DNA of 46,524 nt from an uncultured Myxococcales bacterium (GTDB lineage Bacteria; Myxococcota_A; UBA9042). The position numbers and the translations under genes were made by a program. The notes under the pieces are model-generated. The model was not told the DNA's origin. It worked only from the letters and a program-made list of their open reading frames with translations, and searched no databases. Positions 8,532 through 17,242 of this stretch are shown one piece after another. Where the stretch lies: NCBI GenBank assembly GCA_937910235.1, contig CALENB010000523.1:1-46524 (forward strand), written 5' to 3'. Within the stretch, counting starts at the first letter, position 1. Each line of letters opens with the position of its first letter.

Positions 8532-8560
8532 TTGACCAACCGCAGGAGTTTCGGTATACA
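8532..8560 (+). promoter_or_regulatory. Sigma70 promoter for the RNase E/G gene
   Basis: TTGACC at 8532-8537 is followed after exactly 17 bases by TATACA at 8555-8560, five of six matches to each consensus hexamer. Expected start of transcription is about 8567. It is the best promoter in the window by hexamers and spacing together. Confidence 0.7.
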
Positions 8561-8682
8561 GGCCGCGCGTTTTCGCGCCATGAGGAACTGCGGGGCAGAG
8601 AGGCGACGACCGACAGGTCACGCCGGAGAGCCCCCGCCTCAGCGCAGCCCGTTCGCGCGATATGGTCGCGCCGGAGGCACGC

Positions 8683-8727
8683 TGTCAGTGAAAGCTGACA
8701 TTTACCCCGGAACCAAAGGCTCCGGGG
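8683..8727 (+). other. Two adjacent perfect hairpins in the RNase E/G leader
   Basis: TGTCAG/CTGACA (8683-8700, six-base loop) is followed four bases later by CCCCGGA/TCCGGGG (8705-8727, nine-base loop). They lie about 120-160 bases into the predicted leader. A stem-loop in the long rne leader is the known sensor of RNase E autoregulation in E. coli; an equivalent role here is inference. Confidence 0.5.
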
Positions 8728-9076
8728 ACCGGACAGACGGTGATGCGACCGACCCCAAAGCAAGACACGATCCAAGTTGCAGCGCCACGTCGCGCTGGCT
8801 TGATCGCGTCTGCCTGCCGACCAGCCGCTTGGCGCGCTGGCAGCGGCTCCTCCGCAGGCTCAACTCGACCCCAGAATTCGACAGTCGCACTTGTGAACTT
8901 CGCTCAGCCACCCCAGCTCCAATCGCGCGCACCCGCTGCGCGTATCCATTTGGAGTCAGGTGGTTCCGGATCACCGCCCCGTTTCGGTCTCCACGCACTC
9001 CCAGTTGGCGGTTGCCTTCTGACGTGAGCCCTTGGCTCCGGCATCGGGTCGCGCTTATCGCGGTCAGGAGTCGGAC

Positions 9077-12000
9077 ATGAAGCGAATGCTAATCAGCGCA
9101 GACCTCGAAGAGTCGCGCGCCGCAGTTGTAGACGATGACACCCTGGTTCACCTTGAGATCGAGCCGGTAGACCGGGACTCGGTCAAAGGCAACATCTACC
9201 GCGGCGTTGTTGCGCGCGTGGAACCCTCGCTTCAGTCCGCGTTTGTCGACTTTGGCAGCCCGAAACAGGGTTTTTTGCCCGTCGGTGAGATCCACCCGAA
9301 GATCCGCGGCGATGACACCGACAAGCGCACGCCTATCCAGCAGCTGCTCAAGGCGGGCCAGGTCATCCTCGTTCAGGTGACGAAGGACGAGATCGGCAAC
9401 AAGGGCGCGACGCTCACGACCTTCATCTCGCTGCCCGGTCGTTACCTGGTCTTGATGCCGGAGAGCGACAAGACCGGCGTCAGCCGCAAGCTCAGTGACT
9501 CCGCTCGCGCGCGCGTAAAAGAGCTCACCGACAAGATGAAGGTGCCGGACGGATTCGGCCTGATCGTGCGGACCGCAGGTGAGCAGGCGACGAAGCTGGA
9601 GCTGACCAAGGATCTGGTCTACCTCAACCGGCTCTGGACCCACATTGATACCGGCTTCAACACGGGCAAGGGTACGGCGGCGCTGTACCACGAGCGCAGC
9701 TTGGCGATCCGCTTTGTGCGGGACTACTTCAAGCGTGATGTGACCGAGATCGTGGTGGATGATGAGGACACGCTCGCCGAGGTGACGGCGTACCTCAAGG
9801 TGCTGATGCCGCGCAATCTGAGCGCCGTCGAGCGCTATTCCGGCGTGATCCCGCTGTTTGCGCGCTATGGCATCGCCGGACAGGTCGAGAGTGTGTTTGC
9901 GCGGCAGGTGCCGATGCGCGGCGGGGGCTCGATCGTCATCGATCAGACCGAGGCGCTCGTCTCGATCGACGTCAACTCGGGTCGGGTCAAAGGCAAGGAC
10001 ATCGAGGAGACCGCGCGGCAGACGAATCTCGAGGCTGCCCGAGAGGTCGCTCGCCAGCTGGTGCTGCGGGACCTTGGCGGCTTGGTGGTTATCGACTTTA
10101 TTGACATGCGGGATCGCAAGTACGTCCGCGAGGTGGAAGCTGAGCTCAAGTCCGCCATGAAGAGCGACAAGGCGCGCCACAAACTCGGTAAGATCAGCGA
10201 ATTCGGTCTGATGGAGCTGTCACGTCAGCGGCTGAAGAGCTCGGTGAACAAGGGGGTGTTCGAGACCTGCGAGCACTGCAGCGGCACCGGGTTCTACCGC
10301 ACCACCCCCAGTTTGGCCGCGTCGGTGATGCGCCGAATTCATGAGCTGGTGGCGAAGGGCAACATCGCTTACGTCGTGGTGACGCTGCCGCACGAGGCGT
10401 CCAACTACCTGCTCAACGCCAAGCGCACCGAGCTCGCCAACGTGGAACGCGAGTATCACGTCTCGATCGAGATCATCGGCGTCGAGGGGATGACCGCAGC
10501 GCAGGTGACGATCGAACACATGCAGCGTATGCCGTCGCAGTCTGGCTCTGAGAAGATCCGCGAGGCGCGATTCCTGCGGGTGACGAACTCGCTGGACCTC
10601 GTGCGCAACAAGCTCCTCAAGCAGGAGGAGGCGCGCATCGATCGCAAGCTGGCCGCGGCGATGTCCGGCTCGGCCGTCGACTACGCCGATGTGTACAACG
10701 GCGTCATCGCAGAGACGGCTGACATCGCGCGGGAGACAGAGGCGGCCGACGTTCGTCGTGAGAAGCGCCACGTGCGGGACAGAGAGCATCGAGACGAGCG
10801 CCCGACGTCAGCTGCGTCGCTGCAATCCGCCACGGTTCAGCCCACGCTCGATCAGATGGTTCCACCCCAGCCTCAGGGGTTCACCTCTTGGCTCAAGGGC
10901 CTCTTTCGCTTTGGCGACAAGGGCGACGCGGTAGAGCCAGAGCCTGTGACGGTGGTCCCCGCGCCTGGGCTGGCCGCGCCTGAGATCAGCGCCGTTGGCG
11001 GGACCGCGCCCAGTGCGGCGCCCGATCTAGGCTCGTCCAACCACGCCGCTGCTGATGGCGCCGCCTCCGACGGGGGCCCGTCGCGTCGGGGTCCCCAAGG
11101 CCAACGCCCACCGCGTGAGCCTCGTGAAGCGCGTGAGCCCCGCGAATCCCGTGACGATCGCGGATCGCGCGGTCCTCGCGCAGACGCAGTGGATGACGAT
11201 GGGACGGATGAGTCGGGGGACGACGCCGATGGTCGTCGGGGTCGCCGCGGAGGCCGTCGACGTCGTCGTCGGGATGATGACCGTCGCCCAGAGCGTGGCC
11301 CTCGCGCGTCCGTCGAGGGCGAAGTCGGTGACGCGGCGATCGCAGCCGACGCGTCAGCGGAAGCGCCGCGGACGAACGAGGCTGACGCCGCCGCAGCGGA
11401 CCTCGATTCAGATGACGAGCAAGCGTCCAAGCGCCGCCGTCGCCGGGGTGGCGGGCGCCGTAGCCGCCGTCGCGACGAGGACGAGGTCGCGACCCAGCGC
11501 GATGGCGCGGGTGATGCCGAGGGCGACGCCGGTTTGGCCGCAGCGCAGGGCGGCAGCGACGCCCCATCCAAGGCCGAGGTGGCTGACACGAACGCTCGGG
11601 AGAGCGCGCTGACAGATGACGCAGTTGTGGCCGCTTCGGTCACTGAGGTTGCGGGTGACGGCGAGACGGCCGCAGATGTGGCCGATCCCGTTGTGGACGC
11701 GCGTGCGCTCGCCGAGGCCCGTTTGGCGGAGCTTCGCGCGGCTCGTGGTCTCGCCGACCCGCAGGCAGCGGCGTCGGCAGGCACGTCCACCATCGACGCC
11801 TCGACAGACGCGTCATCCGACGAAGCGGAGCCAACGCTGGCCGCTGAACCCGGCGCCCCTGGCGACGTGGCAGACGCGCCCGAGCAGGCCGAGACGCCCG
11901 AGCAGACCGAGGACGCCCTCGCTGCGACCGGAGCCGTGACGCGGGAGGCGGCGACGGAAGCTGAGTTGTCAGCCGCCGGTCAGCCGCCAGCGCTGCCGAC

Positions 12001-12169
12001 GGCCGATGCGGAAGATGACGCCGCGGCAGCTGCCGCTAATGGGGGCGAAGAGGCCGCCGTTCCGGCGTTGGAGCCGGCGCCGGACGCACCGAACTCGTCC
12101 ACAACGAACCCATTCGTGATCGACATGCGCTCACCCGGGGGGAACAACCCAAGCTCCTCTGGGCGTTGA
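9077..12169 (+). CDS. rne: Ribonuclease E/G family endoribonuclease with long disordered C-terminus, 1030 aa
   Basis: Single-strand endoribonuclease for mRNA decay and rRNA/tRNA processing. An S1 RNA-binding domain lies at about residues 35-125 (GNIYRGVVARVEPSLQSAFV). The DNase I-like catalytic domain carries the magnesium ligands D298 (SIDVNSG) and D340 (VIDFIDMRD). Zn-link cysteines C398 and C401 sit in CEHCSGTG and would hold tetramers together. The catalytic part ends near residue 520. At 602-613 an amphipathic segment (FTSWLKGLFRFG) resembles a membrane-targeting helix. From about 650 on, the protein is low-complexity, with Arg-rich blocks between 675 and 815, then an acidic Ala-rich tail. 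Such tails bind RNA and degradosome partners in other bacteria. Start ATG 9077 has CAGGAG six bases upstream. It is RNase E-like in size, not RNase G-like. Confidence 0.95.
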   Translation: MKRMLISADLEESRAAVVDDDTLVHLEIEPVDRDSVKGNIYRGVVARVEPSLQSAFVDFGSPKQGFLPVGEIHPKIRGDDTDKRTPIQQLLKAGQVILVQVTKDEIGNKGATLTTFISLPGRYLVLMPESDKTGVSRKLSDSARARVKELTDKMKVPDGFGLIVRTAGEQATKLELTKDLVYLNRLWTHIDTGFNTGKGTAALYHERSLAIRFVRDYFKRDVTEIVVDDEDTLAEVTAYLKVLMPRNLSAVERYSGVIPLFARYGIAGQVESVFARQVPMRGGGSIVIDQTEALVSIDVNSGRVKGKDIEETARQTNLEAAREVARQLVLRDLGGLVVIDFIDMRDRKYVREVEAELKSAMKSDKARHKLGKISEFGLMELSRQRLKSSVNKGVFETCEHCSGTGFYRTTPSLAASVMRRIHELVAKGNIAYVVVTLPHEASNYLLNAKRTELANVEREYHVSIEIIGVEGMTAAQVTIEHMQRMPSQSGSEKIREARFLRVTNSLDLVRNKLLKQEEARIDRKLAAAMSGSAVDYADVYNGVIAETADIARETEAADVRREKRHVRDREHRDERPTSAASLQSATVQPTLDQMVPPQPQGFTSWLKGLFRFGDKGDAVEPEPVTVVPAPGLAAPEISAVGGTAPSAAPDLGSSNHAAADGAASDGGPSRRGPQGQRPPREPREAREPRESRDDRGSRGPRADAVDDDGTDESGDDADGRRGRRGGRRRRRRDDDRRPERGPRASVEGEVGDAAIAADASAEAPRTNEADAAAADLDSDDEQASKRRRRRGGGRRSRRRDEDEVATQRDGAGDAEGDAGLAAAQGGSDAPSKAEVADTNARESALTDDAVVAASVTEVAGDGETAADVADPVVDARALAEARLAELRAARGLADPQAAASAGTSTIDASTDASSDEAEPTLAAEPGAPGDVADAPEQAETPEQTEDALAATGAVTREAATEAELSAAGQPPALPTADAEDDAAAAAANGGEEAAVPALEPAPDAPNSSTTNPFVIDMRSPGGNNPSSSGR

Positions 12170-12233
12170 CCCCTGAGGATGCCGACGGACTCAGCCGCGA
12201 CGAGGGCTTGGTCCGGCATGAGGAGCGGTCCGG

Positions 12234-13676
12234 ATGACGCAGACAGTGCAGGGCATCGACGTGCTCGTTGTTGATGACGACGCAGCAAACCTCCGAAGCC
12301 TGGAGAAGATCCTCACGCGTGAGGGCCTGATTGCGAGGGCCGTTAGTGATGGACAAGAAGCCGCCCGGCTGCTGCGTTCGGTTCGGGTCGGGGTGCTGCT
12401 GACCGATCTCATGATGCCCGGCGTGGATGGGATGGAGCTGCTCCGCACCGTGGGCGCGCACAGCCGTCACACCGCGGTGGTGGTGATGACGGCGTACGGC
12501 ACCGTTGAGACCGCGGTCGCAGCTATGAAAGAAGGCGCCTACGATTTCATCACCAAGCCGCTGCGACGGGCTGAGGTCGTGCGCGCGGTGACCCGTGGAC
12601 TGGAGCGCTCCCGATTACGCGCCGAAAATGCGTCGTTGCTTCAGGAGCTGGAGCGCGCTGGGCGGAGCCGCGAGATTATCGGCAGCAGCCCACTGATGCG
12701 TCGCAGCCTAGATTTGGTGGAGCGAGTCGCCTCTGCGCGGACCACCGTCATGCTGCTCGGCGAGAGCGGCACGGGCAAAGAGGTGTTCGCGCGCGCGCTG
12801 CACAGACTCAGCGGTCGCGACGGTCCGTTCATCGCGATAAACTGCGCCGCCATTCCGGAGAATCTTCTTGAATCGGAGCTTTTTGGCCACGAAAAGGGCG
12901 CTTTCACAGGCGCGGTTGTACGTCGTGATGGTCGATTTCACCTCGCCCATGGCGGCACGCTGCTGTTGGACGAGATCGGTGATCTGCCGCTAGCGTTACA
13001 GGGAAAGCTGCTCCGAGTCTTGCAGGAAGGCGAGGTGGAGCGCGTCGGTGGCGGCCGGCCCATGGCGGTGGACGTGCGTGTGCTCGCGGCCACCAATCGC
13101 GTGCTCGAAGACGAGATCGCCGTCGGAAGATTTCGCCAAGATCTCTATTATCGCCTCAATGTCATCAGCATTGAGCTACCACCGCTGCGAGAGCGCGGGG
13201 GTGACGTGCCGCGGCTCGCCCATCATTTCCTGCGCCGCTACGCAGCGGTTAATGGCAAAGACGTCAATGTGATCACCGCTGATGCCATGGAGGCCCTCAC
13301 CGCCTATCGCTGGCCCGGCAACGTCCGCGAGCTCGAAAACGTGATTGAGCGGGCGGTTGTCCTCGCCCGTGGCTCAGAGATCATCCTCGCCGACCTACCG
13401 CCGACTGTCGCGCAGGCGGAGGGGGGAAGCCGCATCCTGCACGTGCCCGTCGGTACACCGCTGGAGGAGATGGAGCGTCTCGCGCTGGTCGAGACCTTGA
13501 AGATGACGGGCGGAGACAAGCGCCGCGCCGCGATGCTGCTCGGCATCGCCGTACGCACGATCTACCGTAAACTTGAGGGTATGGAGCGCGGCCAGCCCGC
13601 TCCGCCGGACGCCGACGAGCGCAGCGTCGCGCCTGAGACGAGTGACCCCAGCACTGGAGCGGTCCATGACGGATGA
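12234..13676 (+). CDS. NtrC-family sigma54-dependent response regulator, 480 aa
   Basis: Two-component regulator activating sigma54 promoters. The receiver domain has acidic residues D14/D15, phospho-acceptor D58 (LLTDLMMPG), T86 and K108. The AAA+ domain has Walker A GESGTGKE (176-183), the sigma54-contact motif GAFTGA (222-227), Walker B in GGTLLLDEIGDLP, and RWPGNVRELEN. A Fis-type helix-turn-helix is at the C-terminus (KRRAAMLLGIAVRTIYRKL). All key residues are intact, so phosphorylation and sigma54 contact are both expected. No histidine kinase is encoded nearby, so its sensor is elsewhere. It lies 64 bp after the RNase E/G gene and overlaps the start of the next gene by 11 bases. Confidence 0.96.
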   Translation: MTQTVQGIDVLVVDDDAANLRSLEKILTREGLIARAVSDGQEAARLLRSVRVGVLLTDLMMPGVDGMELLRTVGAHSRHTAVVVMTAYGTVETAVAAMKEGAYDFITKPLRRAEVVRAVTRGLERSRLRAENASLLQELERAGRSREIIGSSPLMRRSLDLVERVASARTTVMLLGESGTGKEVFARALHRLSGRDGPFIAINCAAIPENLLESELFGHEKGAFTGAVVRRDGRFHLAHGGTLLLDEIGDLPLALQGKLLRVLQEGEVERVGGGRPMAVDVRVLAATNRVLEDEIAVGRFRQDLYYRLNVISIELPPLRERGGDVPRLAHHFLRRYAAVNGKDVNVITADAMEALTAYRWPGNVRELENVIERAVVLARGSEIILADLPPTVAQAEGGSRILHVPVGTPLEEMERLALVETLKMTGGDKRRAAMLLGIAVRTIYRKLEGMERGQPAPPDADERSVAPETSDPSTGAVHDG

Positions 13677-15171
13677 ACGCGTCAGCGCAGATTTGTTGGG
13701 GCGCGCGACTGTCCCGTCAACGGCGGTCTCTGTGTCGGGCGCGCTGGCCTGTGCAGACGCTGGCGCCATCGCTCGTGCGGCGCTTGATGTCGCGATCGCG
13801 GGTCGCGGCGACGCTGCGCTGATGGAGGCGATCGCTACCCTGGTCACCCACGACACGGACGGTCTCGACGGTGCATTCGTCAGCGCAGTCGCGTGTCTGC
13901 GCGTCTTGCCGGATCACTCGGGGCTCCGCGCCGCGCTGCCGGTCGCCCGCTGTCTTGACGTCGTCGCGCACGGGATCGCAGGCCGGCAGCAGCGCTCTCC
14001 GCCCCTGGCGACCGATGTTTTGGCGCTAGAAGCGTTCGCGTTGACGTTGGCGCAGCTGCCGGATACGGCCGCGACGCTGGCTTCTGACGCCGCCGCCGCA
14101 GAGCTCGCCGTCCGGCGCGTCGCGCTCGGCGACGTTGAGCCCGGCGCGATCGCCGAGGAGGTGGTCGACCTGCTGTATCTTCGCGCCGGTCGCTGCGCCC
14201 ACCTCGCCCCGATCGTGCTCGCCACCGTGCAGGTCGCGCGTGTCGCCGAGCGCGCCGTCGCCGTCGATGCGCTGGCCCGGACCGCGCGGACCCTCGTCTT
14301 GCGTGGCTTGCCGCGCAACGCCGCGTTCGAAGACGTCGTGACGCCGATCGTCGCCTCGGCGCTTCGAATCCACGGTGCCCAAGATCCCGACAAAGCCGGC
14401 GCCTTCCAGGAGGCGCGGTTTCGGCCACACCTGCTCGGCGCGAAACCGGACGTGCTGGTGCGCGCGGTCGGCAAAGCGCTCGCGTTTGGGGTGCCCCGCG
14501 GCCGCGTCGCGTCGTCGCTGTGTCTGGCCGCCGCTGAGCGTGTGCTGCGCTTTGACGCGGCGATCGCCCGCAGCGCGCGCCGCCAGGAGACTTGGCTGGA
14601 CATGGGCTGGTTGCTGCAAATCTGTGAGGCGATCCGCACGTTGGGCGTCTTGCATGATCGACCAGGCTGGCTCGCGCTGTTGTTGCATGGCGCGCTGTGG
14701 ACACGCGCGGCTAGCCCTCTCGACGCCGCCACGCCCCAAGCGCTGCCGGAGCCGGAGACCCTAGCGCGGACGTGGGATCACGGCCCGGAGATCGCCCGCG
14801 TCACCGGCGCGATGCTGCGCGGCGACGGGCGCGCCGCCATGGCAGTGCTCCGCGGCTACTTGATGATGGTGCTACCAGAGCAACCCCTCAGCGCAGAGAT
14901 CGCCTCTGCAGCCCTGGAAGATCGGGCTGCCAGCGCCGCGGAACAAGGCGCGCTGCTCGCCACGGTGGTCGCGGCGCTCGCCAGTTTTGGTGCCGCGGCA
15001 GGCCTCCCCCACCGCGATCTGCTGCTCTGCGCTGCGCTCCACGTATGGACGGCGCCGCAGCCGCCCAGAGCCGTGTTTGCGCTCGCCCACGCCGAGGTCG
15101 ACCGCGCAGAAGGCGCGCTGCCCGCCGACACCACCAGCGTATTGCCCTGGTTGGCGCACCGCCCGACCTAG
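13666..15171 (+). CDS. Hypothetical Ala/Leu-rich helical protein coupled to the response regulator, 501 aa
   Basis: I do not recognise this protein. It has no signal peptide and no clear membrane helix, and it is rich in Ala, Leu, Arg and Val in a pattern of many amphipathic helices, like a HEAT/TPR-type or all-alpha enzyme fold. Short ordered stretches such as WLDMGWLLQICEAIRTLGVL and RGYLMMVLPEQPLS suggest a folded protein. Start ATG 13666 has GGAG seven bases upstream and lies 11 bases inside the end of the response-regulator gene, so translation is probably coupled. That makes a role in the same signalling path reasonable, but nothing in the sequence defines one. Confidence 0.7.
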   Translation: MTDERVSADLLGRATVPSTAVSVSGALACADAGAIARAALDVAIAGRGDAALMEAIATLVTHDTDGLDGAFVSAVACLRVLPDHSGLRAALPVARCLDVVAHGIAGRQQRSPPLATDVLALEAFALTLAQLPDTAATLASDAAAAELAVRRVALGDVEPGAIAEEVVDLLYLRAGRCAHLAPIVLATVQVARVAERAVAVDALARTARTLVLRGLPRNAAFEDVVTPIVASALRIHGAQDPDKAGAFQEARFRPHLLGAKPDVLVRAVGKALAFGVPRGRVASSLCLAAAERVLRFDAAIARSARRQETWLDMGWLLQICEAIRTLGVLHDRPGWLALLLHGALWTRAASPLDAATPQALPEPETLARTWDHGPEIARVTGAMLRGDGRAAMAVLRGYLMMVLPEQPLSAEIASAALEDRAASAAEQGALLATVVAALASFGAAAGLPHRDLLLCAALHVWTAPQPPRAVFALAHAEVDRAEGALPADTTSVLPWLAHRPT

Positions 15172-15213
15172 TTGCGTCGCCGCTGAACCGACGGCTGCCT
15201 CGGTTTGCGCAAC
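15171..15213 (+). terminator. Nested hairpin after the 501-aa gene
   Basis: GTTGCG (15171-15176) can pair with CGCAAC (15208-15213), enclosing a second perfect stem AACCGA/TCGGTT (15186-15205). It begins at the last base of the TAG stop and is followed directly by a new promoter, so it may end the upstream transcript. There is no T-run. Confidence 0.4.
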
Positions 15214-15215
15214 GA

Positions 15216-15244
15216 TTGACCGAGCCTAGGCCCGCGATCATACT
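15216..15244 (+). promoter_or_regulatory. Sigma70 promoter for the lipoprotein/VWA cluster
   Basis: TTGACC (15216-15221), 17 bases, CATACT (15239-15244). Expected transcription start is near 15251, giving a leader of about 55 bases to ATG 15307. Confidence 0.55.
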
Positions 15245-15306
15245 GGCGCGGCGCCACCGGAGAGAGTCGTTGACCCAAGAGCCGGCCGGTCTAGGAGATA
15301 TCTCAT

Positions 15307-17235
15307 ATGAATCGCAATCTTACACTCACGATAGCCTCATGCGTCGCCGTCGCCTTGATTGGCTGCGGCAACAAAAAGGACGCAAAGAAGTCCGCCGCGC
15401 CCAAGGTGGAGGCCGCCGCGAAGGGCGTCGCCGCCAAAGCTGGCGCGGCCGCTGCGAAGGCGAAGGACGCCGTCAAGAAAGCTGCCTCAGCGGTCGTCGC
15501 CGCGCCGGCGCCAAAGGACGTGGTGCTCGCTGAAGATGCTGGCGTCGTCGGTTGGTTGACCATCAAGTCGATCGGCGCTGCCTTCGACGCCGGTGAGACT
15601 ATCGCCGGCAAGATGGGACTCGCGCCGCCCGGCCAATCGCTGCGCGACGGCGCGTACAATGACTTGACCAAGCTGCTCGCCGCGCAAGGGATCACCGGTC
15701 ACGAATGGCTCGACAAGTCGAAGCCGGTTCACGTCGCGATGCAGGACGACGACAAGACCAATCCGCAAGGTGGGCTGGTGATTTTGCTGCCCGTCACCGA
15801 GCAGAAGAAGGCCCAGGGAGCGCTCGCCGCGGCGAAGACGGGCGCGGAGGCCAAAGGCCACGCCGCGCTCCTCGCCATCGGCCAGAATACGCTGTTCATC
15901 GACTTCATCGACGGCTACATGGTGCTCAGCAGCGTGGACAGTCGATTCAAGAAGATCCAGGGCTTCGCCAAGCGACTCAGCCAGCTCAAGCCGCCAGCGT
16001 TGGTGTACGTTGGCTTGTCGATGACAGAGGCCAGCAAGTCGCGGAAAGACGAGATTGCCGGGCTCCTGGCGCAGCTCGACAAGGTCAATCGCAACGCGGC
16101 TGGCGGTGGTTCGGCCGCGACGAGCGACTACTACAACAAGATGCTGCTCGAGTGGGTCAGCGACCTGCAGCGGCTTGAGGTGTTGGTCAACGCGTCGGGC
16201 GAAAACGTCGAGGTCGGTTGGCGTCTCCACGCCAAGCCGGGCACGCGTATCGCCAAGCAGATGCTGGCAGGCAAAGGCCGCAACGCGAGCGCGCTGGCAG
16301 AGACCTTGCCGGGTAACAGCTACTTCGCGTTTGTCGCCAACATGGATCCGCAGGCTGCGACGGGCCAGCTCGAGGACTCGGCGAAGCTGTTGCAGGAGGC
16401 GTTCAAGCTTGACGACGCCACCATGGCGCTGCTGAAGGCGGACATCCGCAGCACCACGAAGTTGCAGACCGGCGAGAGCTTCGCTGCGGCGTATCCCGAC
16501 GGTGACGCCGCGCTCGGCTTCGTCGCCGGCGCGGGCTCGAGTGATCCGGCGGCCATGATCAAGGTGATGCGCAAGCTGATCAGCGTCGTCATGATGCGGC
16601 TCATCGTCATGGAAGAAGAAAAAGCGGCGAAGCGTGATCCGAAGGCGCCGGCCGACCCGAAGCTCGCGATCGTGAAAAAGGCCGTGAAAGAGATGCGGGT
16701 GACACCGCTGATCGAGGCGTTTGGCCCCATCGCCAAGGAGGCCGGTGTGACCGTCACGGCCAACTCGAACGCGGACGCGGGGATCGCCTGCGACGTCGTC
16801 GACCTCGCCATGGATTGGGACAAGATCGCGAAGAGCGGCGGCGGCCAAGAGAGCGAGCGAGTGGCCAAGGTCATCGGTCCGCGCACCGCCCTGGCGCTGT
16901 GCGCAGGCACGCAACGGGTCGTGCTAGCCGTCGGCCCGAGCGCGCTGGAGCAGGGGCGTCGTGGCGCCGCGGCAAAAGCGGGCGGGCTGGCGTCGTCACC
17001 CGTGTTCAAGGGATCATTGAAGCGCTCCGTGGCGAGCCCGGCGTGGTACATGTACCTCAACGCGGGCGCGGCTCTCAAGGCGTTTGAGAAGGTGTTGCCC
17101 GCCCCCATGCCGATGCCGGCTGATCGCGCGATCAGCGTTGGGTGCGGCAACCGCGAGCGTTCCTTTGGCTGCCAACTCGACGTACCGGTGGAAGTCATCA
17201 AGGCCGTTATGGCGCTCGCCAAGCGCGGGCGCTAG
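15307..17235 (+). CDS. Outer-membrane-type lipoprotein of unknown function, 642 aa
   Basis: A clear lipoprotein signal peptide ends in the lipobox LIGC (Cys20, Gly at +2). Next comes a Lys/Ala-rich helical linker up to about residue 70 that could span periplasm or wall, and then a large folded domain with no signature I recognise. Phrases such as VVGWLTIKSIGAAFDAG and LPGNSYFAFVANMDPQ recall large DUF3352-like exported proteins, but I would not assign it. Start ATG 15307 has AGGAG nine bases upstream. Only seven bases separate its stop from the GTG start of the first VWA gene, which suggests a shared transcript and possibly a shared envelope task. Confidence 0.75.
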   Translation: MNRNLTLTIASCVAVALIGCGNKKDAKKSAAPKVEAAAKGVAAKAGAAAAKAKDAVKKAASAVVAAPAPKDVVLAEDAGVVGWLTIKSIGAAFDAGETIAGKMGLAPPGQSLRDGAYNDLTKLLAAQGITGHEWLDKSKPVHVAMQDDDKTNPQGGLVILLPVTEQKKAQGALAAAKTGAEAKGHAALLAIGQNTLFIDFIDGYMVLSSVDSRFKKIQGFAKRLSQLKPPALVYVGLSMTEASKSRKDEIAGLLAQLDKVNRNAAGGGSAATSDYYNKMLLEWVSDLQRLEVLVNASGENVEVGWRLHAKPGTRIAKQMLAGKGRNASALAETLPGNSYFAFVANMDPQAATGQLEDSAKLLQEAFKLDDATMALLKADIRSTTKLQTGESFAAAYPDGDAALGFVAGAGSSDPAAMIKVMRKLISVVMMRLIVMEEEKAAKRDPKAPADPKLAIVKKAVKEMRVTPLIEAFGPIAKEAGVTVTANSNADAGIACDVVDLAMDWDKIAKSGGGQESERVAKVIGPRTALALCAGTQRVVLAVGPSALEQGRRGAAAKAGGLASSPVFKGSLKRSVASPAWYMYLNAGAALKAFEKVLPAPMPMPADRAISVGCGNRERSFGCQLDVPVEVIKAVMALAKRGR

Positions 17236-17242
17236 CCGCCGA

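Larger units (their letters stand above)
8420..9076. other. 657-bp non-coding region with the long leader of the RNase E/G gene
   Basis: No open frame here has a convincing protein sequence or ribosome site. The region contains a near-consensus plus-strand promoter (8532-8560) and two adjacent perfect hairpins (8683-8727). No motif of tRNA, tmRNA, RNase P RNA or SRP RNA was recognised. If transcription starts near 8567, the leader before the RNase E/G start at 9077 is about 510 bases. The minus-strand membrane-protein pair presumably also has its promoter here, but I could not identify it. Confidence 0.6.

Noticed and set aside
8420-9076. tRNA, tmRNA, RNase P RNA, SRP RNA or riboswitch in the long leader
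   Set aside because: None of the conserved sequence blocks of these RNAs could be found; only simple hairpins are visible.
15487-16914. Minus-strand open frame opposite the 642-aa lipoprotein gene
   Set aside because: Arg/His/Leu-rich antisense frame without motif; the plus-strand gene has promoter, ribosome site and lipobox.
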